A stretch of DNA of 64,000 bases, from NCBI RefSeq assembly GCF_002162315.1, contig NZ_CP021416.1, positions 682,001-746,000 of the forward strand. Direction: 5' to 3'. The notes below the pieces were generated by a model. That model ran no database searches. It was not told where the DNA came from and was given only the letters and a program-made list of their open reading frames with translations. The position numbers and the translations under genes were made by a program. Source of the DNA: Sulfurospirillum diekertiae. Lineage in GTDB: Bacteria; Campylobacterota; Campylobacteria; Campylobacterales; Sulfurospirillaceae. This document shows positions 18,915-29,764 of this stretch, one piece after another (position 1 is the stretch's first letter; each line of letters opens with the position of its first letter).

Positions 18915-19907
18915 TTGAAAGATATAGAAAATGCGATAGGTTCGTGTACATCGCTTGTTGAATTAGAAAAAATGCGAGTCTCTCTTTTTGGTAAAAAAGG
19001 GTATTTTGCTGCACAATTTGAAGAGCTCAAAAAGCTTGATGGTGAAGCAAAAAAAGAATTTGCTCAAAATCTCAATATCAACAAAGAGAATTTTTTAGAA
19101 TTACTCAATCAAAAAAAGAGTGCGCTTGAAAGCGTTATGATTGAAGAGCAAATGCGTAAAAGCAGTGTTGATGTCACACTTTTTAATCAAGAAAGCGCAG
19201 CAGGGGCATTGCATCCTGTGATGGATACTATGGATAAAATTATTGAATACTTTGTAAGTATGAACTTTTCAATTGAAGAAGGACCTCTTGTTGAAGATGA
19301 CTTCCACAATTTTGAAGCGTTAAACCTTCCAAAGTATCATCCAGCGCGTGATATGCAAGATACCTTTTATTTTAAAGATTCGATGTTGCTTCGCACCCAC
19401 ACATCACCGGTTCAAATTAGAACCATGCTCAAACAAAGTGCACCGATTCGTATGATCTGCCCAGGCGCAGTATTTAGACGTGATTTTGATATTACCCATA
19501 CACCTATGTTCCATCAAGTCGAAGGTCTTGTGGTCGATAAAACAGGAAAAGTCTCTTTTGCTAATTTAAAATTTATTCTCGAAGACTTTTTTAAAATATA
19601 TGTTTGGCGATGTGAAAGTACGTTTCCGCCCAAGCTTTTCCCATTTACAGAGCCCAGTGCAGAAGCAGATATTAGTTGTATTTTTTGTCATGGTGAAGGG
19701 TGTCGTGTCTGTTCCCATACAGGCTGGTTGGAAGTATTAGGCTGTGGCGTTGTTGACCCCAATGTCTTTAAAGCCGTTGGGTATAAAGATGTCAGTGGTT
19801 ATGCCTTTGGACTTGGTGTTGAGCGCTTTGCAATGCTCTTACATCAAATTCCAGATTTAAGGTCTTTATTTGAGGGTGATTTGAGATTATTGGAGCAATT
19901 TAGATGA
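18915..19907 (+). CDS. pheS: phenylalanine-tRNA ligase alpha subunit
   Basis: Catalytic subunit of the (alpha-beta)2 enzyme. Class II motifs are visible: [23 protein letters not shown] (motif 1 area), [19 protein letters not shown] (motif 2) and [14 protein letters not shown] (motif 3, near residue 310). I chose TTG 18915 because AAAGG lies seven bases upstream; ATG 18900 is in frame but has no ribosome binding site. The product has about 330 residues. The insert [16 protein letters not shown] carries four Cys/His-like ligands seen in some bacterial PheS. It overlaps pheT by 4 bp (ATGA). Confidence 0.94.
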   Translation: MKDIENAIGSCTSLVELEKMRVSLFGKKGYFAAQFEELKKLDGEAKKEFAQNLNINKENFLELLNQKKSALESVMIEEQMRKSSVDVTLFNQESAAGALHPVMDTMDKIIEYFVSMNFSIEEGPLVEDDFHNFEALNLPKYHPARDMQDTFYFKDSMLLRTHTSPVQIRTMLKQSAPIRMICPGAVFRRDFDITHTPMFHQVEGLVVDKTGKVSFANLKFILEDFFKIYVWRCESTFPPKLFPFTEPSAEADISCIFCHGEGCRVCSHTGWLEVLGCGVVDPNVFKAVGYKDVSGYAFGLGVERFAMLLHQIPDLRSLFEGDLRLLEQFR

Positions 19908-22243
19908 TAGTAACAAAACAGTGGTTAAATGAATGGATTGATATCAGTGCAATTGATACGGACAAAATTTCTGTAGCACTCAATGCCATTGGTTTAGAAG
20001 TCGATGGACTCACCAAAATCCGAATTCCTGAAAATGTCGTAGTCGGTCATGTTGTCTCATGTGAGAAGCACCCCAATGCGGATAAACTCAATGTCTGCCA
20101 AGTTGATGTAGGTGCAACTGTTCAGCAGATTGTGTGTGGGGCAAAGAATGTTGCAGCAGGGCAAATGGTCGCTGTTGCACTGATTGGCTCCGTTCTCCCT
20201 GGTGGCCTTAAAATTAAAAAAGCAAAACTCAGAGATGTCGAATCATGCGGCATGATCTGCTCTTCAACAGAGCTTGGTCTTCCAAAAATCAATGATGGCA
20301 TTATGATTTTAGATGAGAGTATTGGAAAACTTGAACTGGGAAAACCTCTTTGCGAGTATCTTTTGATCAACGATGATGTGATTGAAATTGGATTGACTCC
20401 CAATCGTGGTGATTGTCAAAGCGTGTATGGTGTAGCTCGAGATTTGAGCGTTTATTTTGATTTAGAAGTAAAAACGCTAGGACAAAAAGAGGAAGAAGAA
20501 AATCAACCAGGTGTGGGTCGAGTGTTGCATCTCCATGGTAGCGAAGCACTTTCAGGCTCTTATATGTACAAAGTATTTGACAACAAAGAGATCGGGGTTC
20601 CTTTATTGGTCGAGCTTCGTTTAGGTTTTGCCGAGGTTGAATCTTCATGTTTACTGGGTAAATTGATTGATTATTCAACGTATGTTACCGGTGTATTGCT
20701 TCGTGCTTATAATCAAACGTGCTTTGGCGCAAAGGATGATAAAGCCAAAATTACCATTGCCAAAGATGAGAATGGATTGGATGCTATTTATGGTCTCAAT
20801 GGACAAAAAATAGCGATTGCTGGAGTTGCTCAAATGGCTGAGTGTAAGGCATCAGCAAGTGATGAACGCATAATCATTGAAGCAAATTATACTCATCCTG
20901 AAATTATTGCGTCACGTAGTGCCAATAAAAAACTAGGGGCGGATAAACATCTGTATCGCTCTTCCAGAGGTAGCGAACCACAACTTGCTTTTGGTTTGAA
21001 CTATTTCTTTAAAATGCTCAATAAGCGTTCTAAAATCATGGCTTATGCAGATTCTCAACAAATTACGCAAGATTTTGAAGCCAAGATTATCAATATTCAC
21101 CAAAGCGACTTGACCGAAATGATTGGTGAAGAGATTCCTAAAAATAAAATTATCAAGATTTTGAAGCAGTTAGGCTTTGGTGTGAACTTTGCTTTTGAAC
21201 AAGATGTGATTAACGTTAAAATTCCACAATTTCGATCAGATGTTATCAATACGCAAGATATCTGTGAAGAAATTGTTCGAATTGTTGGTATTGACAATAT
21301 TCATTCTAAGCCTTACTCCTTTGCCGAAAAACTTAAAATTAATCAGCCTTATCTTAATTTTAAAAAACGACAGATGTATCGTTACAGGGCAGTAGCGGCA
21401 GGATTTTTTGAGACATTGCACTTTGTATTTGATGACAGTGAAAATGCTAAGAAATTTCATTTACCGCTTTTAAAGGAAACACTTGAAGTTGCCAATCCTA
21501 TAACAAGTGAACTCAATACGCTTCGAAGCTCTTTATTGCCAAATATCTTGAATGCGGTTTCGAATAACCTCAAATTTGGTAAAAAACGAGTAGCCCTTTT
21601 TGAAGTAGGTAGCGTTTTTGATAGTGAGAGAACTGAATCTAAAAAAATAGCATTTGTTTTTAGCGGTGAAAATGGCATTCCTGAGATTTCTAATCATGGA
21701 AAACCAAGCGAAATTGACTTTTTTGCCTTTGCTGAAAAAATTCAAAGTGTTCTAAGTAACTTTACACTTCTTCCACTTGAAAAAGTTAATGGTCTTTGCA
21801 GTCCGTATGAAGCAGCTCGTGTCATCATTGATGGTGTTGAAGCAGGTTATATGGCGCGTGTTAATATCCAAGTGGAAAAAGAGCTTGATTTAGATCGTAC
21901 GTATATTTGTGAGCTTGATTTTGAGGCACTTTCGTATAAACGTAAAATTGCAAAAGAGTATTCCAAATTACCATCTTCCTCACGTGATCTAAGCCTACTC
22001 GTAGATGCAAAAATGCAATACTCAGAACTAGAGAGTTTTATAACTTCGATTGCCCCTAAAGCTTTAACAAAATTTGCCGTGATTGATCGTTACGTTCATG
22101 AAAGTTTGGGGGATAAAGTCAGCCTTACACTTAAGTTGCAATTTCAATCTTTAGAAAAAACATTTGAAGAAGAAGAAATCGCTTCAATGGTAGAAGCACT
22201 GCTTGCACAAATTCAAGAGAAATTTGGAATTACAATCCGATGA
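19904..22243 (+). CDS. pheT: phenylalanine-tRNA ligase beta subunit
   Basis: Editing and tRNA-binding partner of PheS. The order is an N-terminal tRNA-binding EMAP-like domain (about 40-150; [20 protein letters not shown]), the B3/B4 editing region around 200-390, B5 around 400-470 ([20 protein letters not shown]), the class II-like core, and a C-terminal anticodon-binding FDX-ACB domain ([29 protein letters not shown]). It has 779 residues, as expected. Stop and start are shared with aroA by 4 bp, so pheS-pheT-aroA-ispH are translationally linked. Confidence 0.95.
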   Translation: MIVTKQWLNEWIDISAIDTDKISVALNAIGLEVDGLTKIRIPENVVVGHVVSCEKHPNADKLNVCQVDVGATVQQIVCGAKNVAAGQMVAVALIGSVLPGGLKIKKAKLRDVESCGMICSSTELGLPKINDGIMILDESIGKLELGKPLCEYLLINDDVIEIGLTPNRGDCQSVYGVARDLSVYFDLEVKTLGQKEEEENQPGVGRVLHLHGSEALSGSYMYKVFDNKEIGVPLLVELRLGFAEVESSCLLGKLIDYSTYVTGVLLRAYNQTCFGAKDDKAKITIAKDENGLDAIYGLNGQKIAIAGVAQMAECKASASDERIIIEANYTHPEIIASRSANKKLGADKHLYRSSRGSEPQLAFGLNYFFKMLNKRSKIMAYADSQQITQDFEAKIINIHQSDLTEMIGEEIPKNKIIKILKQLGFGVNFAFEQDVINVKIPQFRSDVINTQDICEEIVRIVGIDNIHSKPYSFAEKLKINQPYLNFKKRQMYRYRAVAAGFFETLHFVFDDSENAKKFHLPLLKETLEVANPITSELNTLRSSLLPNILNAVSNNLKFGKKRVALFEVGSVFDSERTESKKIAFVFSGENGIPEISNHGKPSEIDFFAFAEKIQSVLSNFTLLPLEKVNGLCSPYEAARVIIDGVEAGYMARVNIQVEKELDLDRTYICELDFEALSYKRKIAKEYSKLPSSSRDLSLLVDAKMQYSELESFITSIAPKALTKFAVIDRYVHESLGDKVSLTLKLQFQSLEKTFEEEEIASMVEALLAQIQEKFGITIR

Positions 22244-23523
22244 AAACGTTACATGTAAACCCTAAAGTCTCTTTCGAGTTTACAACTGATAAAATTGCCA
22301 GCGATAAGTCTATTTCGCATCGCTGTGCGATTTTCTCACTTCTGAGTAATCAACCTTCTATTATCAAAAATTATTTGCCTGCAGAAGATACGATGTGTAC
22401 ACTTAGCATTGTTCAGTCTTTGGGTGCTCAGATTGAAAAAGCAGAAGATGGAACACTGACTATTACGCCTCCCCAAAGTATTGTTGAGCCTCCACTTATT
22501 TTAGACTGTGGCAATTCGGGTACCGCAATACGCCTTTTAATGGGCTTTCTCTCTTCGTGTAAAGGCTTTTTTGTCTTGTACGGAGATCAATACCTCTGTT
22601 CGCGTCCAATGCGTCGTGTTGCAGACCCACTACGCAGTATTGGTGCGCAAATTGATGGAAGAAGTGAAGGTAACTATGCACCTCTTGGTATTCGAGGAGA
22701 AACACTGAAAGCTTTTCATTACGAGAGTAAAATTGCTTCAGCTCAAGTGAAAAGTGCACTCATTTTAGCGGCTCTTCAAGCGGATGGCATTTCGACATTT
22801 TGTGAGCCAGAACTCAGCCGTGATCATAGTGAGCGAATGCTTCGTGGCATGGGCGCAAAAGTGATATCAGAAGGTTTACATGTAACCATTCATCCTCAAA
22901 ATACACCTTTGAAACCTTTACGAATGACCGTCCCGAATGATCCATCCAGTGGATTTTTCTTTGCTGTTGCCGCTGCAATTAATGTGGGAAGTTCTGTGAC
23001 ACTCCACAATATGCTTTTAAACCCCACACGCATTGAAGCCTATAAAGTGCTTGCACGTATGGGAGCTGAGGTTCAGTTCATCGAAAAAGAGAGCATGTAT
23101 GAAAGTGTCGGTGATATTATCATTACAGGTAAAGAACTACATGGTGTTGACGTCAGTGACAATATTTCATGGTTGATTGATGAACTGCCAGCACTCTCCA
23201 TTGCATTTGCGTGTGCTAAGGGTAAAAGCCTTGTCAAAAATGCACAAGAATTGCGTGTTAAAGAGAGTGATCGTATTTCCAGCGTGGTCAAAAATCTGCG
23301 CTTATGTGGCATGGAAGTGGAAGAGTTCGACGATGGTTATGCGGTACACGGTGGGGAACTAAAAAGCGCTACAATTAATAGTTTTGGAGACCATAGAATT
23401 GCAATGAGTTTTGCCATTGCAGGCACACGTGCACCCATGAACATTGAAGATGTTGAGTGTATTAATACCTCTTTTCCAAATTTCATTGAGTTACTTTCTC
23501 AAATAGGAAATATACATCCATGA
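22240..23523 (+). CDS. aroA: 3-phosphoshikimate 1-carboxyvinyltransferase (EPSP synthase)
   Basis: Adds the enolpyruvyl group to shikimate-3-phosphate in the chorismate pathway. Signatures are [15 protein letters not shown] near residue 22, [19 protein letters not shown] near 88 and [13 protein letters not shown] near 340. It has 427 residues. ATG 22240 overlaps pheT by 4 bp. The sequence begins MKTLHVNPK; the LHVN is encoded by a one-mismatch copy of the repeat at 22248, so the element lies just after the start codon. A second variant at 22875 reads LHVT. Confidence 0.96.
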   Translation: MKTLHVNPKVSFEFTTDKIASDKSISHRCAIFSLLSNQPSIIKNYLPAEDTMCTLSIVQSLGAQIEKAEDGTLTITPPQSIVEPPLILDCGNSGTAIRLLMGFLSSCKGFFVLYGDQYLCSRPMRRVADPLRSIGAQIDGRSEGNYAPLGIRGETLKAFHYESKIASAQVKSALILAALQADGISTFCEPELSRDHSERMLRGMGAKVISEGLHVTIHPQNTPLKPLRMTVPNDPSSGFFFAVAAAINVGSSVTLHNMLLNPTRIEAYKVLARMGAEVQFIEKESMYESVGDIIITGKELHGVDVSDNISWLIDELPALSIAFACAKGKSLVKNAQELRVKESDRISSVVKNLRLCGMEVEEFDDGYAVHGGELKSATINSFGDHRIAMSFAIAGTRAPMNIEDVECINTSFPNFIELLSQIGNIHP

Positions 23524-24353
23524 AAATTAAACTTGCTACTAGTTACGGCTTCTGTTTTGGTGTCAAGCGTGCCATTAAAATCGCAGAAAATACTAAAAAT
23601 GCTTCAACAATTGGACCTTTGATTCACAATAATGAAGAAATTAACCGTTTGAGTGAAAATTTTAATGTCAAAACATTGCATGATATCAAAGAGGCGGATG
23701 GTGTTGGCAAAGCGATTATTCGGACGCACGGTATTCCTAAAAAAGACCTTGAAATGCTTCTCAAAAGTGATGTACAGGTCATCAATGCGACCTGCCCTTA
23801 TGTGACAAAACCTCAGGAAATTTGCGAGAAAATGAGTATGGAAGGGTATGAAATCGTCATTTTTGGCGATGCAGATCATCCTGAAGTCAAGGGCGTTGAG
23901 AGCTATGCTATTCATGGTGCTCATGTGGTACAAAGTGTGGAAGAACTCGAAAAAGTGAACTTTAAAGGCAATAAAATTGCAGTGGTTTCACAAACCACAC
24001 GAAAAATTAGTGAATTTTTAGAAATTACCAATTATTTGGAGACACGTTACAAAGAGGTAAGAGTTTTTAATACGATTTGTAATGCCACTTTTGAGAACCA
24101 AGATGCAGCAAGAGAACTTGCAAAAGAAGCTGATGTAGTGGTTGTTATTGGTGGAAAAAACTCTTCTAATACCAAGCAATTGCATAGTATTTGTAAAGAG
24201 TATTGTGTGGATAGTTTTTTAGTGGAAAGCGAAAAAGATTTAGACCCAAGCTGGTTTACAGGGAAAACGCTTTGTGGCGTGACTGCGGGCGCTTCGACGC
24301 CTGATTGGATTATCGAAAAAATAGTTGGAAAAATCAGCGAAATTAAAGTATAA
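23520..24353 (+). CDS. ispH: 4-hydroxy-3-methylbut-2-enyl diphosphate reductase
   Basis: Last enzyme of the MEP isoprenoid pathway; an iron-sulphur enzyme reducing HMBPP to IPP and DMAPP. The three cluster cysteines are in [10 protein letters not shown] (residue about 12), [11 protein letters not shown] (about 95) and [12 protein letters not shown] (about 190). The [14 protein letters not shown] signature is at the C-terminus. It has 277 residues. It overlaps aroA by 4 bp. In some bacteria ispH is fused to S1 protein; here rpsA follows as a separate gene. Confidence 0.96.
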   Translation: MKIKLATSYGFCFGVKRAIKIAENTKNASTIGPLIHNNEEINRLSENFNVKTLHDIKEADGVGKAIIRTHGIPKKDLEMLLKSDVQVINATCPYVTKPQEICEKMSMEGYEIVIFGDADHPEVKGVESYAIHGAHVVQSVEELEKVNFKGNKIAVVSQTTRKISEFLEITNYLETRYKEVRVFNTICNATFENQDAARELAKEADVVVVIGGKNSSNTKQLHSICKEYCVDSFLVESEKDLDPSWFTGKTLCGVTAGASTPDWIIEKIVGKISEIKV

Positions 24354-24362
24354 TAGGCAACT

Positions 24363-24382
24363 TTTACATGTTTACATGTAGC
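24363..24382. repeat. degenerate tandem of two TTTACATG half elements
   Basis: Two overlapping imperfect copies (TTTACATGTTTA and TTTACATGTAGC) lie between ispH and rpsA; only the left half of each matches fully. Confidence 0.5.
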
Positions 24383-24417
24383 TAAATGTGTCAAAAATCA
24401 ATCAAAAAGGGTATAAA

Positions 24418-26094
24418 ATGGTAAATGAGGCGAACAAAGCTGTTCATACTGACGCCGTAGACGAGCATGAGGAGATGGATTTTGCGGCTATGTTGGAAGA
24501 GTCTTTCAAAGATTCTGAGAGAGATGCACTCATCAATGGTGTTGTTGTAGCGATCAAAGAAGATGTTATCTTAGTTGATGTGGGTAAGAAGTCTGAGGGA
24601 CGTCTGAACGCATCTGAGGTTACAGATGAAAATGGCAACATAACATGCAAAGTGGGAGATGTAATCCCTGTAGTTATTACAGGATTCAGAAACGAAAGAC
24701 CAGCGGTTTCGCACAAAAAGGCCCTTCGTAAAGGTCATATTAAATCATTTATCGCTGAATATAAAGAAGAAGATGATATAGCCCTTGATGTTAAAATTAC
24801 GGGTAAAAATAAAGGTGGGTTTATCGCTGAGAATGCGGAGGGCATTGAATTTTTCCTTCCACGTTCACAAGCTGCTGTCAAAGATATGAACGCACTTATG
24901 GGTAAATCACTCAAAGTCAAAATTATTAAAATTGATACCGAAACAGAATCTATCATTATTTCTCGCAAAAAATTCTTGGATGACGAACGCAAAAAACGCA
25001 AAGAGATCGTTCAAGAGTTGATTGACCGTGACGAAGTTGTAGAAGGAACCATTAAAAAAATCACAACGTATGGTATGTTTGTTGATGTGGGTGGTATTGA
25101 TGGACTCGTACACTACAGCGAAATCAGTTATAAAGGTCCAGTAAACCCTGGTACACTTTATAAAGAGGGTGAAGTCATTCCTGTTAAAGCGATCAAATAT
25201 GATAAAGATAAACGTCATCTTTCACTTTCAGTCAAAGCAGCTATGCCAGATCCTTGGGATGAGATCAAAGATGAATTAGAGACAGGTGATTCGATTCAAG
25301 TTACGATTAGCAACATTGAGCCATACGGTGCATTTGTTGATCTTGGTAATGATATTGAAGGCTTCCTTCACATCTCTGAAATTTCATGGGATAAAAATAT
25401 CAAACACCCACGCGATTACATCGAAGAGGGTCAAGTCGTTGATGTTGAAGTCATTGAAATTGACGCAAAAGAGAGACGCCTACGTGTATCACTCAAAAAT
25501 GTTCTTCCAAAACCATTTGATGATTTTATGAAAAAATTCAAAGTAGGTGATGTTGTTAAAGGCGAGATCACTACCATTACAAACTTTGGTGCTTTTGTTA
25601 AAATCGGTGGTATTGAAGGTCTTTTACACAATGAAGATGCTTCTTGGGACCGCAATAATAAATGTAAAGAGCTTTTCACTGTTGGTGCTGAGGTTGAAGT
25701 CAAAATCGTTAAAATTGATGAAGAGACTGAAAAAGTATCGCTTAGTAAAAAAGAGCTTGAAGACAGCCCAATTCAAAAATATGCAAAATCTCATGAAAAC
25801 GGTGACATTGTTCATGGTAAAATTAGAGATATTAAAGAATTTGGTATTTTTGTTGAACTTGAGGACAATGTTGACGCATTGATTCGTAAAGAAGATTTGG
25901 GTCAAGTTAATGAAGCAGATTTAAAAATTGGTGATGAGATTGAAGCAGCGATTACCTTTATTGATGACAAAAAAAATCGTATCCGTCTTTCGGTAAGACG
26001 TCTTTCAAAATTGAAAGAGAGAGAAGCGCTTAAAGAGATCAATAAAGAAGAGAAAATGACGCTCGGAGATATTTTAAAAGATCAACTGAAATAA
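24418..26094 (+). CDS. rpsA: 30S ribosomal protein S1
   Basis: RNA-binding ribosomal protein that brings mRNA to the 30S subunit. The 558 residues hold six S1 repeats, seen from recurring G-x-F/V-D-hydrophobic patterns such as ITTYGMFVDVGGIDGLVH, IEPYGAFVDLGNDIEGFLH, ITNFGAFVKIGGIEGLLH and IKEFGIFVELEDNVDALI. ATG 24418 is chosen over an in-frame GTG at 24388 because AAAAAGGG lies directly upstream of it. An A8 run at 25969-25976 lies in frame, so long runs are not always disrupted here. Confidence 0.95.
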   Translation: MVNEANKAVHTDAVDEHEEMDFAAMLEESFKDSERDALINGVVVAIKEDVILVDVGKKSEGRLNASEVTDENGNITCKVGDVIPVVITGFRNERPAVSHKKALRKGHIKSFIAEYKEEDDIALDVKITGKNKGGFIAENAEGIEFFLPRSQAAVKDMNALMGKSLKVKIIKIDTETESIIISRKKFLDDERKKRKEIVQELIDRDEVVEGTIKKITTYGMFVDVGGIDGLVHYSEISYKGPVNPGTLYKEGEVIPVKAIKYDKDKRHLSLSVKAAMPDPWDEIKDELETGDSIQVTISNIEPYGAFVDLGNDIEGFLHISEISWDKNIKHPRDYIEEGQVVDVEVIEIDAKERRLRVSLKNVLPKPFDDFMKKFKVGDVVKGEITTITNFGAFVKIGGIEGLLHNEDASWDRNNKCKELFTVGAEVEVKIVKIDEETEKVSLSKKELEDSPIQKYAKSHENGDIVHGKIRDIKEFGIFVELEDNVDALIRKEDLGQVNEADLKIGDEIEAAITFIDDKKNRIRLSVRRLSKLKEREALKEINKEEKMTLGDILKDQLK

Positions 26095-26097
26095 TCG

Positions 26098-26587
26098 ATG
26101 CAAAAAAAAAGTACTTGGCGCAGTTTTTTTACTCCTCTTTGTAGGAGTAGGACTTTTCCTCTATAAACTTCTTCATCAAAATGTAGATGTTACTGTAGAG
26201 GTTGCCAAGTATGAATCTCCAAAAAAGCAAGCAATCAAACAAGAAACATCGGAAACAGTTTGGATCAAAGAGATGGCACATAAAGATGCTAGGGAGTTTG
26301 TATTTCCTGTGAATGAGCTCTTTATGCAAATTGATTCGTTTGGGCAAAAAAGTGGTAGTGGAGGCAAGCTAAAGTCGTTTCGCTTGGTGATTGATCGAGT
26401 GGATCGCTACTCTCTTTTTTGTATTATCCAGACACTCACCTCTTTGCACCTACCCTATATGGTGATCAAGGAAGATAAAGTTCCTCTCATTTATATAGAA
26501 GAAAAAAGTGAGAAACAGCTAAACCAAGTTGTTCTTGAACTTGAAAAATACGATATAAAATCAAAAATTGTCGAGGTTTGGTTATGA
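26098..26587 (+). CDS. membrane-anchored hypothetical protein, frame break at an A9 run
   Basis: I do not recognise the family. As written, ATG 26098 followed by C-A9 (26102-26110) goes out of frame. With one A fewer it reads MQKKKVLGAVFLLLFVGVGL, a basic start and one membrane helix, then a periplasmic domain of about 130 residues (VEVAKYESPKKQAIKQETSE...; LKSFRLVIDRVDRYSLFCII; IEEKSEKQLNQVVLELEKYD). The C-terminal alternation of strands and helices is reminiscent of SPOR-like or small alpha/beta domains, but I would not name it. Corrected length is 162 residues. The next in-frame ATG, 26273, would remove the membrane anchor. It starts 3 bp after rpsA and its stop overlaps serA by 4 bp. Confidence 0.6.
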
Positions 26588-28170
26588 AACAGAAGAAAAT
26601 CATTGTATGCGATGCAATCCACGAAAAAGGTTTTCAAATCTTACGTGCTGAGAAGGATATAGAAGTTATTGATGCTGTGCGTTTACCCAAAGATGAACTT
26701 TTAAAAATAATCGGTGACTGTGATGTTGCCATTACACGTAGTTCTACCGATGTTGATGAAAAATTTCTTAATGCAGCAACGAATTTAAAAGCCATTGTCC
26801 GAGCGGGTGTGGGTGTTGATAACGTGGATCAAGATGGTTGTAGCAGACGCGGTATCATTGCCATGAACGTACCAACAGCCAATACCATTGCAGCAGTAGA
26901 ACTTACCATGGCACACCTTTTAGGAACAGCACGAAGTTTTGTAAACGCCAATAATCACCTCAAAATCGAGCGTGTGTGGAACCGTGAGAAATGGTATGGT
27001 GTTGAGCTTTGTGAAAAACGTCTTGGTATTATTGGTTTTGGTAATATTGGCAGTCGTGTAGGAATTCGTGCTAAAGCCTTCGGCATGGATGTTGTTGCCT
27101 ATGATCCGTATATCTCTGCTTCAAAAGTGACTGACCTTGGAATGACTTATACTGAAAATTTTGATGACATCTTGAGTTGTGATTTTATTACGATTCATAC
27201 TCCAAAAAATAAAGAGACCATTAACATCATCTCCCATGATGAAATTGCAAAGATGAAAGATGGCGTTAGACTTATTAACTGTGCACGGGGTGGTTTGTAC
27301 AATGAAGAAGCCTTGTTTGAAGGTATAAAAAGTGGAAAAATTGCATTTGCAGGTATTGATGTTTTTTCAAAAGAGCCAGCAACAAGTCATCCGCTGTTAG
27401 ACCTTGAGCATATCTGTGTTACTCCTCACTTAGGTGCCAATACGTTAGAGTCTCAAGAGAAAATTGCAATTCAAGCGGCTGAAAATGCGATTAGTGCAGC
27501 ACGTGGTATTAGCTATCCTAATGCGCTTAACTTGCCAATTAAAGCCGAAGACATTCCTGCCTTTATTGAACCGTATTTAGAGCTTGTACAAAAAATGGGT
27601 TTCTTGGCAGCACAGCTTAACCGTTCTGCAATTAAGTCCGTTAAACTTGAGTTAGAAGGTGACATTGGCTCTTACGCCAAATCACTGCTTACTTTTGGAA
27701 TTGTAGGTTCTCTTAAAGAGGCTAATGACAACAAAATTAACTATGTCAATGCTGAATTTGTTGCTAAAGAAAAGAATATTGAAACAAAATTTGAAGTTGT
27801 CAACAGTACCAGTGGCTATAAAAATCAAGCGACATTAATTTTAACAACGGAAAAAGATGTTGTGAGTATTAGTGGAACAGTTTTTGGTGAAAATGAGCAA
27901 CGTATTGTGGGTATTAATGGATTTAAATTTGACTTTAAACCAAAAGGTAAAATGATTATCTTTAAAAACCATGACGTACCGGGTGTTATTGCACATATTG
28001 CTTCTACTTTGGCCAAAGAAGGGATTAATATTGCGGACTTTAGATTGGGTCGTGGTGCCAATAAATTTGCGATGGCCGTTATCTTGGTTGATACGGATAT
28101 TGATAAAAAAATCATTGCAGAACTCAATCAACTCGAAACATGTGTTTGGGTTGCTTACGCTGTTTTATAA
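26584..28170 (+). CDS. serA: D-3-phosphoglycerate dehydrogenase
   Basis: First enzyme of serine synthesis, oxidising 3-phosphoglycerate with NAD+. The NAD-binding Rossmann domain has LGIIGFGNIGSRVGIRA (near residue 145) and the catalytic Arg, Glu and His regions are in INCARGGLYNEEAL, DVFSKEP and VTPHLGANT. Residues about 310-450 form the allosteric substrate-binding domain and the C-terminus an ACT domain (FKNHDVPGVIAHIASTLAKE) that usually senses serine. It has 528 residues. ATG 26584 is preceded by GAGG; the in-frame TTG six bases upstream is less likely. A strong terminator follows. Confidence 0.96.
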   Translation: MKQKKIIVCDAIHEKGFQILRAEKDIEVIDAVRLPKDELLKIIGDCDVAITRSSTDVDEKFLNAATNLKAIVRAGVGVDNVDQDGCSRRGIIAMNVPTANTIAAVELTMAHLLGTARSFVNANNHLKIERVWNREKWYGVELCEKRLGIIGFGNIGSRVGIRAKAFGMDVVAYDPYISASKVTDLGMTYTENFDDILSCDFITIHTPKNKETINIISHDEIAKMKDGVRLINCARGGLYNEEALFEGIKSGKIAFAGIDVFSKEPATSHPLLDLEHICVTPHLGANTLESQEKIAIQAAENAISAARGISYPNALNLPIKAEDIPAFIEPYLELVQKMGFLAAQLNRSAIKSVKLELEGDIGSYAKSLLTFGIVGSLKEANDNKINYVNAEFVAKEKNIETKFEVVNSTSGYKNQATLILTTEKDVVSISGTVFGENEQRIVGINGFKFDFKPKGKMIIFKNHDVPGVIAHIASTLAKEGINIADFRLGRGANKFAMAVILVDTDIDKKIIAELNQLETCVWVAYAVL

Positions 28171-28187
28171 TCTACTCCAATAATCTT

Positions 28188-28226
28188 AAGGCAGAACATG
28201 TATAGTATGTGTTCTGCCTTTTCTTC
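28188..28226 (+). terminator. terminator after serA
   Basis: Stem AAGGCAGAACAT / ATGTGTTCTGCCTT around the loop GTATAGT, with a one-base mismatch region near the loop, then TTCTTCTTT. It closes the pheS-serA operon. Confidence 0.85.
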
Positions 28227-28379
28227 TTTGTTTAAATAAAATTAACTTATCTTTACAGAATTCACTTATTACGGCTTCAGAATCTATTTAAAAAAGTAAA
28301 ATTTTATTATCTTTTTCTAAAACATTGTGCTTAGTTTTTTTTGATAAATAAATAAATATTATAAATTTGATAATATTGT

Positions 28380-28385
28380 TATAAT
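28380..28385 (+). promoter_or_regulatory. TATAAT -10 box for the tolC-like efflux operon
   Basis: Consensus box 26 bp before ATG 28411. The 150 bp upstream are very AT-rich with no other feature that I can name. Confidence 0.5.
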
Positions 28386-28410
28386 TAATGAAATAAGGAC
28401 AGGTTTTTGC

Positions 28411-29764
28411 ATGAAAATCTTTTTTTTTAGCTTTACTAACGTTGAGTAGCTGCTTTGCGCACGAGGGGCTTAGTTTAGAAAATGCCATTGCAAAAGTGAA
28501 AGCCAATAACCAAGAAATTGCGATTGCAAAATTTGATGAACACATCAAAACATTAGAACATCAAGCGGCCGTTGGTCAAAACTATGGCAGTGTGGATCTT
28601 TCCCAAGTGGCAGTTCGCAGTAATGATGCGCTGAATATTTTTGGCTACAAACTTCAATCCCGCCAAGCGACCTTTGCAGATTTTGGGTTTGCAGATTTTG
28701 TAAAAAATCCAAGTGATCCAAATGTTCTGAAGATAATGCCCAATGATCTAAACAACCCAGCAGATCGTAACCATTTTCAAACCAAAATCGAATACACACT
28801 CCCTCTTTACACGGGAGGTAAGTTGGAGCAATACGGTAAGATCACCAAAGCACTCCAAGAGATGAGTACGTTAGACCTTGAAGCACTCACCCTTGAAAAA
28901 ATCTATGAGCTTAAAAAGAGTTTTTTTGCTATTTCTCTTTTGGACAACCATCTTTATAATCTGCATATCATTGCTACCAATACCGAAAAATTAGCAGCAA
29001 CTACCGAAGCGATGATGCAAGAAGGTTACGTTAAAAAGGTCGATCTTTTAGAAGTCCAAAGCAAACAAGCGGATGTTGAACGTCTCATTCACCAAGCTGA
29101 AGCCAATAGAACACTGTTATACTACTTTATTTCATACTTAGTGGGCGAATCTGTAACTGCCATTCAAGGAAAGTATGAAGAGGCTGAAACGCTTTTGAGC
29201 TCTGATGAGCGCGTGTTGAATGATAATCTTGCTATTAAAAAAGCAGCACAAGGTGTGGAAATTTCTAAGATGAATATTGCTTTGCAAGAGAGCACTTTTT
29301 TACCACAAGTGGGAGCTTTTGCCAATTACGGTAGCAGCGATGAAAAACTGATGAATGATTTTTCAAAAAATGATGCTTATACCGTAGGGTTGCAAGTGAA
29401 GTGGAATGTTTTTAATGGTGGAACGGATAAAAACAGTTTAGAAAAAGCACGCGTGGAGCATCTTAAGGCTTCTCAACAGCTTCAACTAGCTAAAAATAGT
29501 ATCGCCTTATCGTTCAAGCAAATTCAAACGCACATTCAAAGCCATGAATACGAAATACAAAGCTTAAAAAAAGAGGTGGAATTAGCACATCTGATTTATG
29601 AAAATTATGCGGGAAGATATGCTGAAAAAATGAGTTCTATCAACGAGGTTTTGATGAAACAATCCGAAGAATTGACCAAAGTGCTCAGGCTGAAAGAGGT
29701 GCAAAATGCACGCAATGAAAAGATCTTTGAGCTTCAAAAACTAGCCAGTAAGGAAATACAGTGA
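28411..29764 (+). CDS. TolC-family outer-membrane efflux protein, frame break in the signal peptide
   Basis: Outer-membrane channel of a tripartite pump. The coiled-coil TolC repeats are visible (LTLEKIYELKKSFFAISLLD; YVKKVDLLEVQSKQADVERL; VQVKWNVFNGG-type motif at about residue 320). From ATG 28411 the start MKI is followed by a T9 run (28420-28428) that puts the gene out of frame; with one T fewer it reads MKIFFLALLTLSSCFAHEGL, a signal peptide with cleavage near FA-HEG. The next available start, TTG 28442, would lose the export signal. Corrected length is about 450 residues. The stop overlaps the adaptor gene by 4 bp. Confidence 0.85.
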
